Below the pieces are notes generated by a model, which saw nothing but the letters and a program-made list of their open reading frames with translations, searched no databases and was not told the DNA's origin. Shown piece by piece: positions 18,125 through 28,000 of a DNA stretch of 64,000 bases. The DNA lies in assembly GCA_028720105.1 (NCBI GenBank), contig JAQYLI010000040.1, positions 124,001 to 188,000 on the forward strand. Direction: 5' to 3'. Source of the stretch: Oscillospiraceae bacterium (GTDB lineage: Bacteria > Bacillota > Clostridia > Oscillospirales > Ruminococcaceae). A program made the translations under genes and the position numbers. The stretch's first letter is position 1, and each line of letters opens with the position of its first letter.

Positions 18125-18270
18125 GCGCAAGGCTATCATATTCTAAAGACAGCAGGTGGCAGTCAGGCTGCAACTATGACTTCCGTAAATCCTGCCGAGG
18201 AAAGAGATCGCTGTACTATTATGTTTGTACGCTCCTTTCCTGTACTGCAGGGAAAGGATTTTTCTTTTTT
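18125..18270 (+). promoter_or_regulatory. Ribosomal protein L10 leader with attenuator
   Basis: Position upstream of rplJ, AATCCTGCCGAGGAAAGAG segment and terminator hairpin TCCTTTCC...GGAAAGGATTTTTCTTTTTT. Confidence 0.8.
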
Positions 18271-18315
18271 ATGAATGGGTAGCATAATTTTCAACTTTTT
18301 CGGAGGTGAAATTTT

Positions 18316-18825
18316 ATGCCAAGCGCAAAAATTCTTGAAACCAAGAAGGCAAGAGCTGCTGAGCTTTCCGAGCTCGTAAAGAACTCCTGCTCGGGCGTTC
18401 TCGTTGACTACAAGGGTATCACCGTTGAGGAGGATACCAAGCTCAGAAAAGAGCTGAGAGAGGCAGGCGTTAAGTACTTCGTTGAGAAGAACACAATGCT
18501 CCGCATCGCTCTCAAGGAGAACGGTCTTGAAGATCTCTGCGGCGTACTCGAGGGTACAACCGCTCTCGCTGTATGCGAAAACGATCAGACTGCTCCCGCA
18601 AGAATTCTCGGCAAGTTTGCTGAGGCTCACGACGACAAGTTCAACCTCAAGGGCGGATTTGTTGAGGGCGTTGTTTATGACGCTAAGGGCGTTGAGGCTC
18701 TTTCCAAGATCCCTTCCAAGGATGTTCTGCTTGCTCAGCTCGTTGGCTCTCTCCAGGGTCCTATGCAGAAGCTCGCAGCGACACTCAAGGCTCTCGCCGA
18801 CAAGAAGGCAGAGGAAGCTGCATAA
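18316..18825 (+). CDS. rplJ: 50S ribosomal protein L10
   Basis: Family sequence and synteny with rplL. Confidence 0.97.
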   Translation: MPSAKILETKKARAAELSELVKNSCSGVLVDYKGITVEEDTKLRKELREAGVKYFVEKNTMLRIALKENGLEDLCGVLEGTTALAVCENDQTAPARILGKFAEAHDDKFNLKGGFVEGVVYDAKGVEALSKIPSKDVLLAQLVGSLQGPMQKLAATLKALADKKAEEAA

Positions 18826-18889
18826 GCGTTGTATTTATCGCTTTGTGGCGTAACACAAAAATATTATTAAGTTAAAGGAGATTATTATC

Positions 18890-19264
18890 ATGGCATCTGA
18901 AAAGATCACTGCAATTTTAGACCAGATCGATGTTCTTTCTGTTCTTGAGCTCGCTGAGCTCGTTGAAGCTATCCAGGAAAAGTACGGTGTAACCGCTGTT
19001 GTTGCTGCTGCAGGTCCTGCTGCAGGCGCAGGCGCTGCTGCTGAGGCTGAGAAGACTGAGTTTGACGTTGTTCTCGCTTCCTTCGGCGACAAGAAGATGG
19101 ACGTTATCAAGGCTGTTAAGGACGCATGCGGTCTCTCCCTCAAGGAGGCTAAGGAGGCTGTTGAGGCTGCTCCCAAGACCCTCAAGGAAGCTGCTCCCAA
19201 GGCTGAGGCTGAAGAGCTCAAGGCTAAGCTCGAAGCTGCCGGCGCTACTGTTGAGCTCAAGTAA
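18890..19264 (+). CDS. rplL: 50S ribosomal protein L7/L12
   Basis: Family sequence (Ala-rich hinge, [18 protein letters not shown]). Confidence 0.98.
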   Translation: MASEKITAILDQIDVLSVLELAELVEAIQEKYGVTAVVAAAGPAAGAGAAAEAEKTEFDVVLASFGDKKMDVIKAVKDACGLSLKEAKEAVEAAPKTLKEAAPKAEAEELKAKLEAAGATVELK

Positions 19265-19293
19265 TCTGAGTTTTGAACATATAACGCTTTTGG

Positions 19294-19322
19294 GCGGTGC
19301 TGCAAATGCAGCACCGCTTTTT
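19294..19322 (+). terminator. rplJL terminator GCGGTGCTGC-AAA-TGCAGCACCGCTTTTT
   Basis: Perfect hairpin plus T-tract. Confidence 0.85.
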
Positions 19323-19377
19323 GCATATGGAATTAATTGCGGCTCTCCCCGTCAAATACGGGAAGAGCCGCAAATTT

Positions 19378-19965
19378 TCATTTCGCCTGTTTATCCAGCG
19401 TGCCGCTGTAGGCAGGCATAAATTCTTTAAGAAACTCCTCGGCTTCGGGGAGGTTCATCTCGTGAATGGCTTCAAGGGTGGACTTTTCCGCATCGGTAAA
19501 GTCGGAGTTGCCCATCTGCCGTTCCTCTACGCATTTTATCAGAGCCGAAAGCTTATCTGCTGCCTTCACAAGCTCCCAAAGCTCCCCTTCTTCCTCGGTA
19601 TGCCCCAGCAATGGGCGGTAATACTCTCTTAGATCCTCGGGAAGATAGGAGAGCATTTTCTCCTCTGCCATTTTCTCCACCTTGTCATACTCCGCACGAA
19701 TTTCCGCGTTGTAGTATTTTACAGGGGTGGGCAGGTCGCCGGTGATTATTTCGGTGACATCGTGGTACATTGCAAGCAGGGCGCAGCGCTGGGGGTCAAC
19801 ACTCCCACCGAACCGCACATTTCTGTAAAGGGCGAGGACGTGGGCGATGAATGCCGTTTCAAGGCTGTGCTCGCTGATGTTTTCGGTTATGGTGTTTCGC
19901 ATTAGTCCCCAGCGGTTTATATATTTCATTCGGGAGATGATGGCGAAAAATTTTTCTTCGTTCAT
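19378..19965 (-). CDS. HD-domain 5'-deoxynucleotidase YfbR-like
   Basis: NISEHSLETAFIAH, YHDVTEIITGDLPTPVKY. Confidence 0.85.
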   Translation of the reverse strand: MNEEKFFAIISRMKYINRWGLMRNTITENISEHSLETAFIAHVLALYRNVRFGGSVDPQRCALLAMYHDVTEIITGDLPTPVKYYNAEIRAEYDKVEKMAEEKMLSYLPEDLREYYRPLLGHTEEEGELWELVKAADKLSALIKCVEERQMGNSDFTDAEKSTLEAIHEMNLPEAEEFLKEFMPAYSGTLDKQAK

Positions 19966-20004
19966 TTTGTTCATTTTTCCTTTCTTGAGAGTTTTGGTGT
20001 TTAT

Positions 20005-20085
20005 GGCAATTAAAAATTGCCGTCAGGAAATCTTTGTCGGCAGACAAAGAAACAAAACTCGGTGTGAAAATTTTTGATTTTCACA
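20005..20085. other. Three consecutive perfect hairpins
   Basis: GGCAATT/AATTGCC, TCTTTGTC/GACAAAGA, TGTGAAAAT/ATTTTCACA in the leader of the YfbR-like gene. Confidence 0.6.
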
Positions 20086-20191
20086 CATTCCTTTAATTGG
20101 TTATGGTCAATTTGGATTTAGTGGTATTTTTATGCACTCTCTGCGGGATAATATTGCTGTAAATTTTTTTCCGAAAGGATATGATATTTAT

Positions 20192-20635
20192 ATGCAAAGC
20201 CTTTCTTTGGGCGGAAGCTCCCCTTGGTCAGATACATCCCCCGCAGGACGGTACACCGCTGTATTTCTGGGCGGCGGCGTGCTTTATTCACTTATCGAGA
20301 TAGTGGCAAGGGGCTATACCCATTGGACTATGACCCTGACGGGGGGCGTGTGCCTGCTCATAATGTACCTGCGTTATGCCCGTCACCCCGAGGACAGCAT
20401 TCTTTTCAAATGCTTCTTCGGAATGTGCGTCATAACCTTTTTTGAGTTCACCGTTGGGTGCGTGGTGAATGTGCTGCTGGGGTGGGGCGTATGGGATTAT
20501 TCCCATATGTATCTGAATGTGCTGGGACAGATATGTCCTTCCTACAGCGCAGGGTGGTTCCTGCTGTCATTGCCTGTGGCACTTATTTGCACTGCGGCAG
20601 GCAGCCCCGAGAGACTGAGTACGGCAGAGGGCTAA
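20192..20635 (+). CDS. Putative ABC-transporter type IV-like membrane protein (CmpB-like)
   Basis: SLIEIVARGYTHWTMTLTGG, FEFTVGCVVNVLLGWGVWDYSH. Confidence 0.75.
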   Translation: MQSLSLGGSSPWSDTSPAGRYTAVFLGGGVLYSLIEIVARGYTHWTMTLTGGVCLLIMYLRYARHPEDSILFKCFFGMCVITFFEFTVGCVVNVLLGWGVWDYSHMYLNVLGQICPSYSAGWFLLSLPVALICTAAGSPERLSTAEG

Positions 20636-22005
20636 AGGGCAGGCTTTTCATATTTCCGAGCCACCCTTTTTCTCACGATGATGTAGCATAACAGGTGGAC
20701 TGAGGCGGTGATTATCCAGGTGATGGCATAGGAGAGGTACACCGTTTCCACCGAGTGATATTCGGGAATTTGGAAAACCGTTGCTATCCAGAGAAGCCGC
20801 AGTCCGCAGGCTCCTACAAGGGAAACTATCATAGGCATTACAGAATAGCCTATACCTCTGAGTGCCCCCACAAGAACGTCCATTATGCCGCAGAGGGCGT
20901 AGACTCTCGAGATATATCCGAGACGAACCATTCCTGCGGCAATTACCTGTGGACTGTCGGTGTATATGCTCAGAAGAGGTTCTCCGAATATCACCGCAAG
21001 ATTTCCCAGGATAACTCCCACGGCGATAACGCATATCTCGCCGCAGACAAGTATCTTGTTGAGCCGCTTGTATTCTCCTGCACCGAAATTCTGGCTCATA
21101 AATGAAAGTGTTGCCTGATAGAAGGAGTTCATCGCCACGTATACAAAGCCTTCGATATTGGCGGCGGCAGAGTTTCCCGCAACCATTACGTTGCCAAACA
21201 GGTTCACAGAGGACTGTATAACCACATTGGACAGGGCGAAAACTATTCCCTGAAAGCCTGCGGGCAGTCCTATTCGGAGTATTGTTCCAAGCTCCTGATT
21301 ATGGACACGGAGCTTTTTGAGAACAAGTCTGATGGCTCCCGTTTCCTTCATAAGGCATCTCACCACCAGAAAGGCGGACAGGCACTCGGATATGACCGTT
21401 GCCAGGGCAACGCCCGACACGTCCATCTTAAAGACGATGACAAAAAGCAGGTTCATTATCACGTTCACCGCACCTGCCGCCATAAGGTAATAAAGGGGAC
21501 GCTTTGTATCGCCTATGGCTCGGAGAAGTGCGCTGCCGAAGTTGTAGACCATTGAGGCGGTTATGCCTGCGAAATATATCCGAAGGTAGTCGGCGGCAAG
21601 GTCGATTATCTCCTCGGGGGTGCTCATTAGTCTCAGCATTTCCTTTGCGCCGAATATGCCTATGACGGTAAGGATAACTCCGCTTATGATACTGATGGTT
21701 ATTGATGTGTGGACGGTGCGGCTGAGAGCCTCGTCGCGTTTTGCGCCGTAGTTTCGTGCGGCTGTTACGTTTGTGCCTATGGACAGCCCCACGAAAAGAT
21801 TTGTGAGGAGGTTTATAAGCGATGTGGTGGAGCCTACCGCCGCAAGGGAATTGTCCCCCGCAAAGCGTCCTACCACCACGATATCCGCCGCATTGAAAAG
21901 CAGCTGGAGGATACTTGAGAACATCAGCGGCAATGTGAATATCAGCATCTTTTTCATTATAGAGCCGCTGCACATATCCATTTCGTATTTTTTTGTGTTT
22001 GACAT
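20632..22005 (-). CDS. MATE family efflux transporter
   Basis: MATE signature: LPLMFSSILQLLFNAADIVVVGRFAG. Confidence 0.92.
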   Translation of the reverse strand: MSNTKKYEMDMCSGSIMKKMLIFTLPLMFSSILQLLFNAADIVVVGRFAGDNSLAAVGSTTSLINLLTNLFVGLSIGTNVTAARNYGAKRDEALSRTVHTSITISIISGVILTVIGIFGAKEMLRLMSTPEEIIDLAADYLRIYFAGITASMVYNFGSALLRAIGDTKRPLYYLMAAGAVNVIMNLLFVIVFKMDVSGVALATVISECLSAFLVVRCLMKETGAIRLVLKKLRVHNQELGTILRIGLPAGFQGIVFALSNVVIQSSVNLFGNVMVAGNSAAANIEGFVYVAMNSFYQATLSFMSQNFGAGEYKRLNKILVCGEICVIAVGVILGNLAVIFGEPLLSIYTDSPQVIAAGMVRLGYISRVYALCGIMDVLVGALRGIGYSVMPMIVSLVGACGLRLLWIATVFQIPEYHSVETVYLSYAITWIITASVHLLCYIIVRKRVARKYEKPAL

Positions 22006-22077
22006 AAATGTTATCTCCGCTAAGTATTACTGTCAGATGTCCCCCGCTTTTGACGGGGGACATTTTTGCGGTTATTT

Positions 22078-23352
22078 TCAGCTTACCATTATTCCGAAAA
22101 TGGTGAGAGCGGTTTTGTCGCTGCCCTCGGAAAGCTTTATCTCAATGGTGTGCTTTCCCGTTTCCTTGCCGATGATGACCTGCTGAGGTTCGCCGTAATT
22201 GCCCCAGCCCCCCGAGAAATCTGCATCAAGAACGGTCTTTCTTTCGCCGTCAACGAGGACATCATATTTGCCGCCCTTGCCGTCGGTCTGCTTTAAATAG
22301 AATATTCCCAAATTCTGACATTCAATTTCAAATTTCAGATAGCCCTCTCCCTCGGTAACAAAATTGTCGGGGAAAAGCTCGGGATAGACTTTATTTCCCG
22401 AAATCTCAAAGCCGCTCATTTCGGAAACTTCCGCCTGAGATGCGCCCAACATTGTGGCATTCTTGTAATAATCGGCGGTGTAGGGGTCGGCTGTGAATGC
22501 GGTATCGGTATCGTCTATATTTGCAAGATCGTCGTAAACGCTGTCAAGATATCTTGCGAGAAGCTGACCGATAAGGCTGTGGCCTGCGTCATTGGGGTGG
22601 ATATTGTCGGGGGAGATGTCCTTCCAGCTAAGGGTGCCTGCGGCTACCTCGGGGTAAACGACCTCACGATAGCTGAGCATAGGCAGGTCATAGGCAAGAC
22701 CTATTTCCTTATGTACATCCTGTAAGCTGGTGCCGTTCTCCTGGGTGGTGAAAAGGAGAATGACCGCAGGGTCGCCCTCGGCGTTTAAGATCTTTCTCAC
22801 AAGGCTGTCATAGGAATACTTGTTCATTACCTTGTCGGTGTCGTTTACGGAAAATTCCACGATGACCACGTCGGGCTTTGCGGAAAGAAGCTGTTCATCC
22901 GCACGGTGAACGCCCAGATATGAATTTGTGCCGCCTATGCCTGCGTTGACATAGGTTATCTCACTGCTTGGGAATTTTTCCGTCCAGTATTGGCTGAACA
23001 GTCCCGCATAGCTGTTTGCGGGATTGGTGGCGCTGCTGCCTTGGGTGATAGAGCCGCCTATAACGCCTACGGTAACGGGTTCGCCATTTTCAGCCTTTTT
23101 CATTGCGGCGGCAAGGCGGGAACGGTTGCCCTCGTTTAAAAGCGCACGCTGATACATCTTATCGGTAAGCCCTGCTTCAAGGTCTACAGGCTCGGTGGGG
23201 GTCAGGTCGGCTTCGGTAACTGTTTCTTCGGAAGCGGCGGACGCTGTGGTTTCGGGTGTGGTTTCGGGAGCGGCGTTATTATCCGATTTGCAAGCGGTCA
23301 TACTTACGCACATAAGAAGCGCGGCAATGCCTGCGATTATTTTTTTATTCAT
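22078..23352 (-). CDS. SGNH/GDSL hydrolase lipoprotein
   Basis: Lipobox MTAC; VGVIGGSITQGS, EFSVNDTD, DNIHPNDAGH blocks; internal ATG 23352 is the likely start. Confidence 0.85.
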   Translation of the reverse strand: MNKKIIAGIAALLMCVSMTACKSDNNAAPETTPETTASAASEETVTEADLTPTEPVDLEAGLTDKMYQRALLNEGNRSRLAAAMKKAENGEPVTVGVIGGSITQGSSATNPANSYAGLFSQYWTEKFPSSEITYVNAGIGGTNSYLGVHRADEQLLSAKPDVVIVEFSVNDTDKVMNKYSYDSLVRKILNAEGDPAVILLFTTQENGTSLQDVHKEIGLAYDLPMLSYREVVYPEVAAGTLSWKDISPDNIHPNDAGHSLIGQLLARYLDSVYDDLANIDDTDTAFTADPYTADYYKNATMLGASQAEVSEMSGFEISGNKVYPELFPDNFVTEGEGYLKFEIECQNLGIFYLKQTDGKGGKYDVLVDGERKTVLDADFSGGWGNYGEPQQVIIGKETGKHTIEIKLSEGSDKTALTIFGIMVS

Positions 23353-23432
23353 CGTAAATTTTCCTTTCGGTTCAGTATGATATGTATGTATATTATACCA
23401 CCTTTTATGAGGGATTTCAAGGCTCGATGGAA

Positions 23433-23476
23433 AAATCCTCCGCAGTTTGCAAAAACTGCGGAGGATTTTTGTGAAA
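23433..23476. terminator. Hairpin ATCCTCCGCAGTTT...AAACTGCGGAGGATTTTT
   Basis: Long inverted repeat with T-tract. Confidence 0.7.
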
Positions 23477-23537
23477 CGTTTTTTTCTAAAAACACTTGAC
23501 AAATCAGCACAGATGTGCTACAATATAATTATCCCAC

Positions 23538-25031
23538 TTATCTGAGTGTGGTGTAGCCCATAAGATACTCGTCTACTGCCTTTGCTGCTTCTCTGCCCTC
23601 TCTTATTGCCCATACCACGAGGGACTGTCCGCGGTGCATATCGCCTGCGGTGAATACCTTGTCCACATTGGTTTTATAGGTGTCGGGAGAGGCGGTGGCT
23701 ACGTTGGTCCTGGGGTTCAGCTCAACGCCGAATGCATCGGCGATGTACTTTTCCGTGCCTAAGAAGCCTGCGGCGATAAGGACAAGGTCTGCGGGGATAA
23801 TTTCCTCACTGTCTCTTACCTGCTCCATCTTTGTTCTGCCTGTGGCTTCGTCCCTCACGGGCTGGAGGCGAATTGTCTCGATGGAGTTTATATTGCCCTT
23901 TTCGTCCTTGATGAACTGCTTTACGGTGGTCTGATAGATACGAGGGTCATGACCGAATACTGCAATGGCTTCTTCCTGTCCGTAATCGGTCTTGTTTACT
24001 CTCGGCCACTCGGGCCAGGGGTTGTTTTCAGCTCTTGTATCGGGGAGCTTGGGCATCATCTCAAGCTGGACTACGGATTTGCAGCCGTGACGGATAGCTG
24101 TACCTACGCAGTCATTGCCTGTGTCGCCGCCGCCGATGACTACAACGTTTTTGTACTTCGCGCTGATGTAGTAGCCGTCGGAGAGGTTGGAGACCATAAG
24201 GCTCTTGGTGGTTGCCTTGAGGAAATCTACGGCGTAGTAAATGCCGTTTGCGTCACGTCCCGGAGCTTCGATATTACGGGGATTGCCCGAGCCGCAGCAG
24301 AGTACCACTGCATCGAATTTCGAGGTAAGCTCCTCGGCGGTAATGTCCTTGCCCACGTTAACGCCGGTTCTGAATTCAACGCCCTCGGCTTCCATAAGCT
24401 TTATTCTGCGGTCAACGACAGACTTTTCAAGCTTCATATTGGGTATGCCGTACATAAGCAGTCCGCCGGGGCGGTCTTCACGCTCGAATACGGTAACTTT
24501 ATGTCCGCGCCTGTTAAGTCTCTGAGCTGCGGCGAGACCCGAGGGTCCCGAGCCGACTACGGCTACGGTCTTGCCCGTTCTTACGGAGGGTGCGGAGGGC
24601 TCCATCATTCCGTGGGAATAGGCGTATTCGATAATGGAATACTCATTCTCCTTGACGGTGACGGGGTCGCCGTTTAAGCCGCAGGTGCAGGCTTTTTCGC
24701 AGAGGGCGGGGCAGACTCTTGAGGTGAACTCGGGGAAGCTGTTTGTGAGCAGCAGTCTGCGTGCAGCTTCTTCCATACTGTCGGTGTAGATAAGGTCATT
24801 CCACTCGGGGCAGAGGTTATTTAAGGGGCAGCCCGACACCATTCCGTTGTGAAGGGGCTTGCCGTACTGGCAGAAGGGTACGCCGCAGTCCATACAGCGT
24901 GCCGCCTGCTTTTTCCTTGCCTCCATATCGAGGGGGGTGTGGAATTCACGGTAGTTTTTTATGCGCTCCAGGGGTTCAAGTCCTTCGTTTTCGGTTCTTT
25001 TATATTCTAAAAATCCTGTTGATTTTCCCAT
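23538..25031 (-). CDS. gltD: Glutamate synthase small subunit
   Basis: CxxCGVPFCQ Fe-S motifs, two GxGxxG folds, adjacent to gltB. Confidence 0.95.
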   Translation of the reverse strand: MGKSTGFLEYKRTENEGLEPLERIKNYREFHTPLDMEARKKQAARCMDCGVPFCQYGKPLHNGMVSGCPLNNLCPEWNDLIYTDSMEEAARRLLLTNSFPEFTSRVCPALCEKACTCGLNGDPVTVKENEYSIIEYAYSHGMMEPSAPSVRTGKTVAVVGSGPSGLAAAQRLNRRGHKVTVFEREDRPGGLLMYGIPNMKLEKSVVDRRIKLMEAEGVEFRTGVNVGKDITAEELTSKFDAVVLCCGSGNPRNIEAPGRDANGIYYAVDFLKATTKSLMVSNLSDGYYISAKYKNVVVIGGGDTGNDCVGTAIRHGCKSVVQLEMMPKLPDTRAENNPWPEWPRVNKTDYGQEEAIAVFGHDPRIYQTTVKQFIKDEKGNINSIETIRLQPVRDEATGRTKMEQVRDSEEIIPADLVLIAAGFLGTEKYIADAFGVELNPRTNVATASPDTYKTNVDKVFTAGDMHRGQSLVVWAIREGREAAKAVDEYLMGYTTLR

Positions 25032-25060
25032 AGTAAATCATTCCTTCCTTTCCTTATGCG

Positions 25061-28000
25061 TTACTTGGTGTTCTCATAGAATGCGGAGATACGTGCATCG
25101 TCGGGGTTCATACCCTCGGCGGTGAACTTCTTGATGCTGTTCATCATCTTCGCATAGTCGTGGGGAATGATCTTCTTGAACTTGGGAAGATATTCGTCAA
25201 AGTTATCAAGTATCTCTCTGCCGCGTTCGGAGCCTGTTGCTTCGGTGTGCTCCTCGATAAGGGAACGAAGCTCGTTGATATCCTCTTCCTCGGTGAGCTT
25301 CGAGAAGCCTACAAGAGCCTTGTTGAGCTTGGTGTAAAGGTCAAATTCCTCGTCAAGGACATAAGCGATACCGCCGCTCATTCCTGCCGCAAAGTTCTTG
25401 CTTGTTTTTCCGAGGATTACGGCACGTCCGCCTGTCATATACTCGCAGCCGTGGTCGCCTACGCCCTCTACCACAACTGTTGCGCCCGAATTTCTTACGC
25501 AGAAGCGCTCGCCTGCGATACCTGCGATGAACGCCTTGCCGCTTGTTGCGCCGAAGAGTGCAACGTTGCCCACGATGATATTGTCATCGGCTCTGTACTT
25601 TGCCTCCTTGGGTGCATAGAGCACAAGCTTTCCGCCTGAGAGACCTTTTCCGAAGTAGTCGTTGCTGTCGCCCTCAAGTTCAAGGGTGAGACCCTTGGGA
25701 ATGAATGCGCCGAAACTCTGTCCTCCCGAGCCGTGGCACTTGACAACGTAAGTATCGTCCTCGAGGGTGTTGTAATATCTTCTTGTTATCTCGGAGCCGA
25801 AGAGGGTGCCGAGAGTTCTGTTAAGGTTATTTACCTTGATATCAATGGTCTTGGGCTCTTTCTTCTCAAGAGCTTCCGACATTGCGGGGATTATCACCTT
25901 TTCGTCGATAGTCTCCTCAAGCTTGAAGTCGTACACATCTGCGGGAATGAAGTGAGAGGGTGCGTCGGTGCCTGCATAGGGATTTGAGAGGATCTCCGAC
26001 ATATCTATCTTTGCTGCCTTGCTGCCTGCGGGGAAGTCCTTCTTTACAAGGAGGTCGGAGCGGCCTACAAGCTCGTCAACGGTGCGTATGCCCAGCTTTG
26101 CCATATACTCCCGCATTTCTGTTGCCATAAAGCGCATAAAGTTTACGATATACTCAGGCTTGCCCTTGAAGCGCTTTCTCAGCTCGGGGTTCTGTGTTGC
26201 AACGCCTACGGGGCAGGTGTCGAGATTACATACTCTCATCATTACGCAGCCCATTGTTACCAAGGGAGCGGTGGCGAAGCCGTATTCCTCTGCGCCCAGC
26301 ATTGCGGCGATAACTACATCTCGTCCTGTCATCATCTTGCCGTCTGTTTCGATGACTACCTTGGAGCGGAGGCCGTTCATAATAAGGGTTCTGTGAGTTT
26401 CTGCAAGACCTAATTCCCAAGGAAGACCTGCGTTATGAATGGAGCTGCCGGGAGCGGCGCCTGTGCCGCCGTCATAGCCCGAAATGAGCACTACCCCTGC
26501 GCCTGCCTTTGCAACGCCTGCGGCAATGGTTCCGACGCCTACCTCGGAAACCAGCTTAACGGAGATACGAGCGTCCTTGTTGGCATTTTTAAGGTCATAG
26601 ATAAGCTGTGCCAAGTCCTCGATAGAATAGATATCGTGGTGGGGAGGAGGGGAGATAAGAGCCACGCCGGGGGTGGAGTGACGGGTCTTTGCTATCCAGG
26701 GATAGACCTTCTTTGCGGGAAGGTGTCCGCCTTCGCCGGGCTTTGCGCCCTGTGCCATTTTTATCTGAATTTCCTTTGCGGAGGTGAGGTATTTCGATGT
26801 TACGCCGAAACGTCCCGATGCAACCTGCTTGATGGCAGAGCATTTGTCCTCGGGGCTGCCTGCGGTGACAATTCTTTCAAGATCCTCGCCGCCCTCGCCG
26901 CTGTTGGACTTGCCGCCTATCATATTCATAGCGATTGCCATACATTCGTGAGCTTCCTGAGAAATGGAGCCGTAGGACATTGCGCCTGTTTTAAAGCGGT
27001 GCATAATGCTTTCAACGCTTTCTACCTCATCAATGGGTATACCGCCGTTGGGGTCAAATTTGAAGTCGAGAGTGCTTCTCAGGGTGAGATTTCTCTCCTC
27101 GGCGTTAAGATACTCGGAATATTTCTTGAAAAGGCTGTAGTCGTTTGTCCACGCTGCCTGCTGGAGAAGATGTATTGTCATAGGATTATACATATGCTCC
27201 TCCTTGCCGCTTCTGGATTTATGGCTGCCTACGCTTTCCATTGCGTCGTTTACGGTAAGGTCTCTGGGGTCGAATGCGGCATCGTGGCGGGCTATTACCT
27301 GCTCGCTTATATCATCAAGGTCTATGCCGCCCACTCTGCTGACGGTATCGGGGAAGAATTCATCGCATACACTCTTGGAGATGCCCAGTGCTTCAAATAT
27401 CTTGCTGCCCTGATAGGACTGGATTGTGGAGATACCCATTTTGGAGGCAATTTTAACTATGCCGCTGACAATTGCCTTTACATAGCAGTTGAGCGCTTCG
27501 GTGTATTCCTTATCAATTGCCTTGCCCGAGGTAAGCTCATAGAGAGTATCCATTGCAAGGTAGGGGTTTACGGCGCTTGCTCCGAAGCCGAGAAGTGTTG
27601 CAAAATGATGCACCTCGTAAGGCTCGGCAGTTTCAACGATTATGGAAATGGCAGTGTTCTTTCTTGTCTTTACAAGGTAATTTTCAAGGGCTGCCACTGC
27701 AAGGAGTGAGGGAATTGCAAGGTGATCCTTATCTACGCCTCTGTCGGAGAGGATAAGGATAGACGCACCTGTCGCGTGAGCCTTGTCTGCCTGGGTATAG
27801 AGGCTTTCGATAGCCTGTCTGAGGGTGGACTCGCCCTTTTTGTAGAGCATTGAGATGTCTGCGGTTTTAAGTCCCTCGATATTGGCTGTGCGAATTTTCA
27901 AAAGGTCAAGATTTGTAAGTACGGGGTTCTTTATCTGGAGAACGCGGCAGTTCTTCTCGTCCTCCTTGAGAATATTGCCCGAGGTGCCCAGATATACCGA

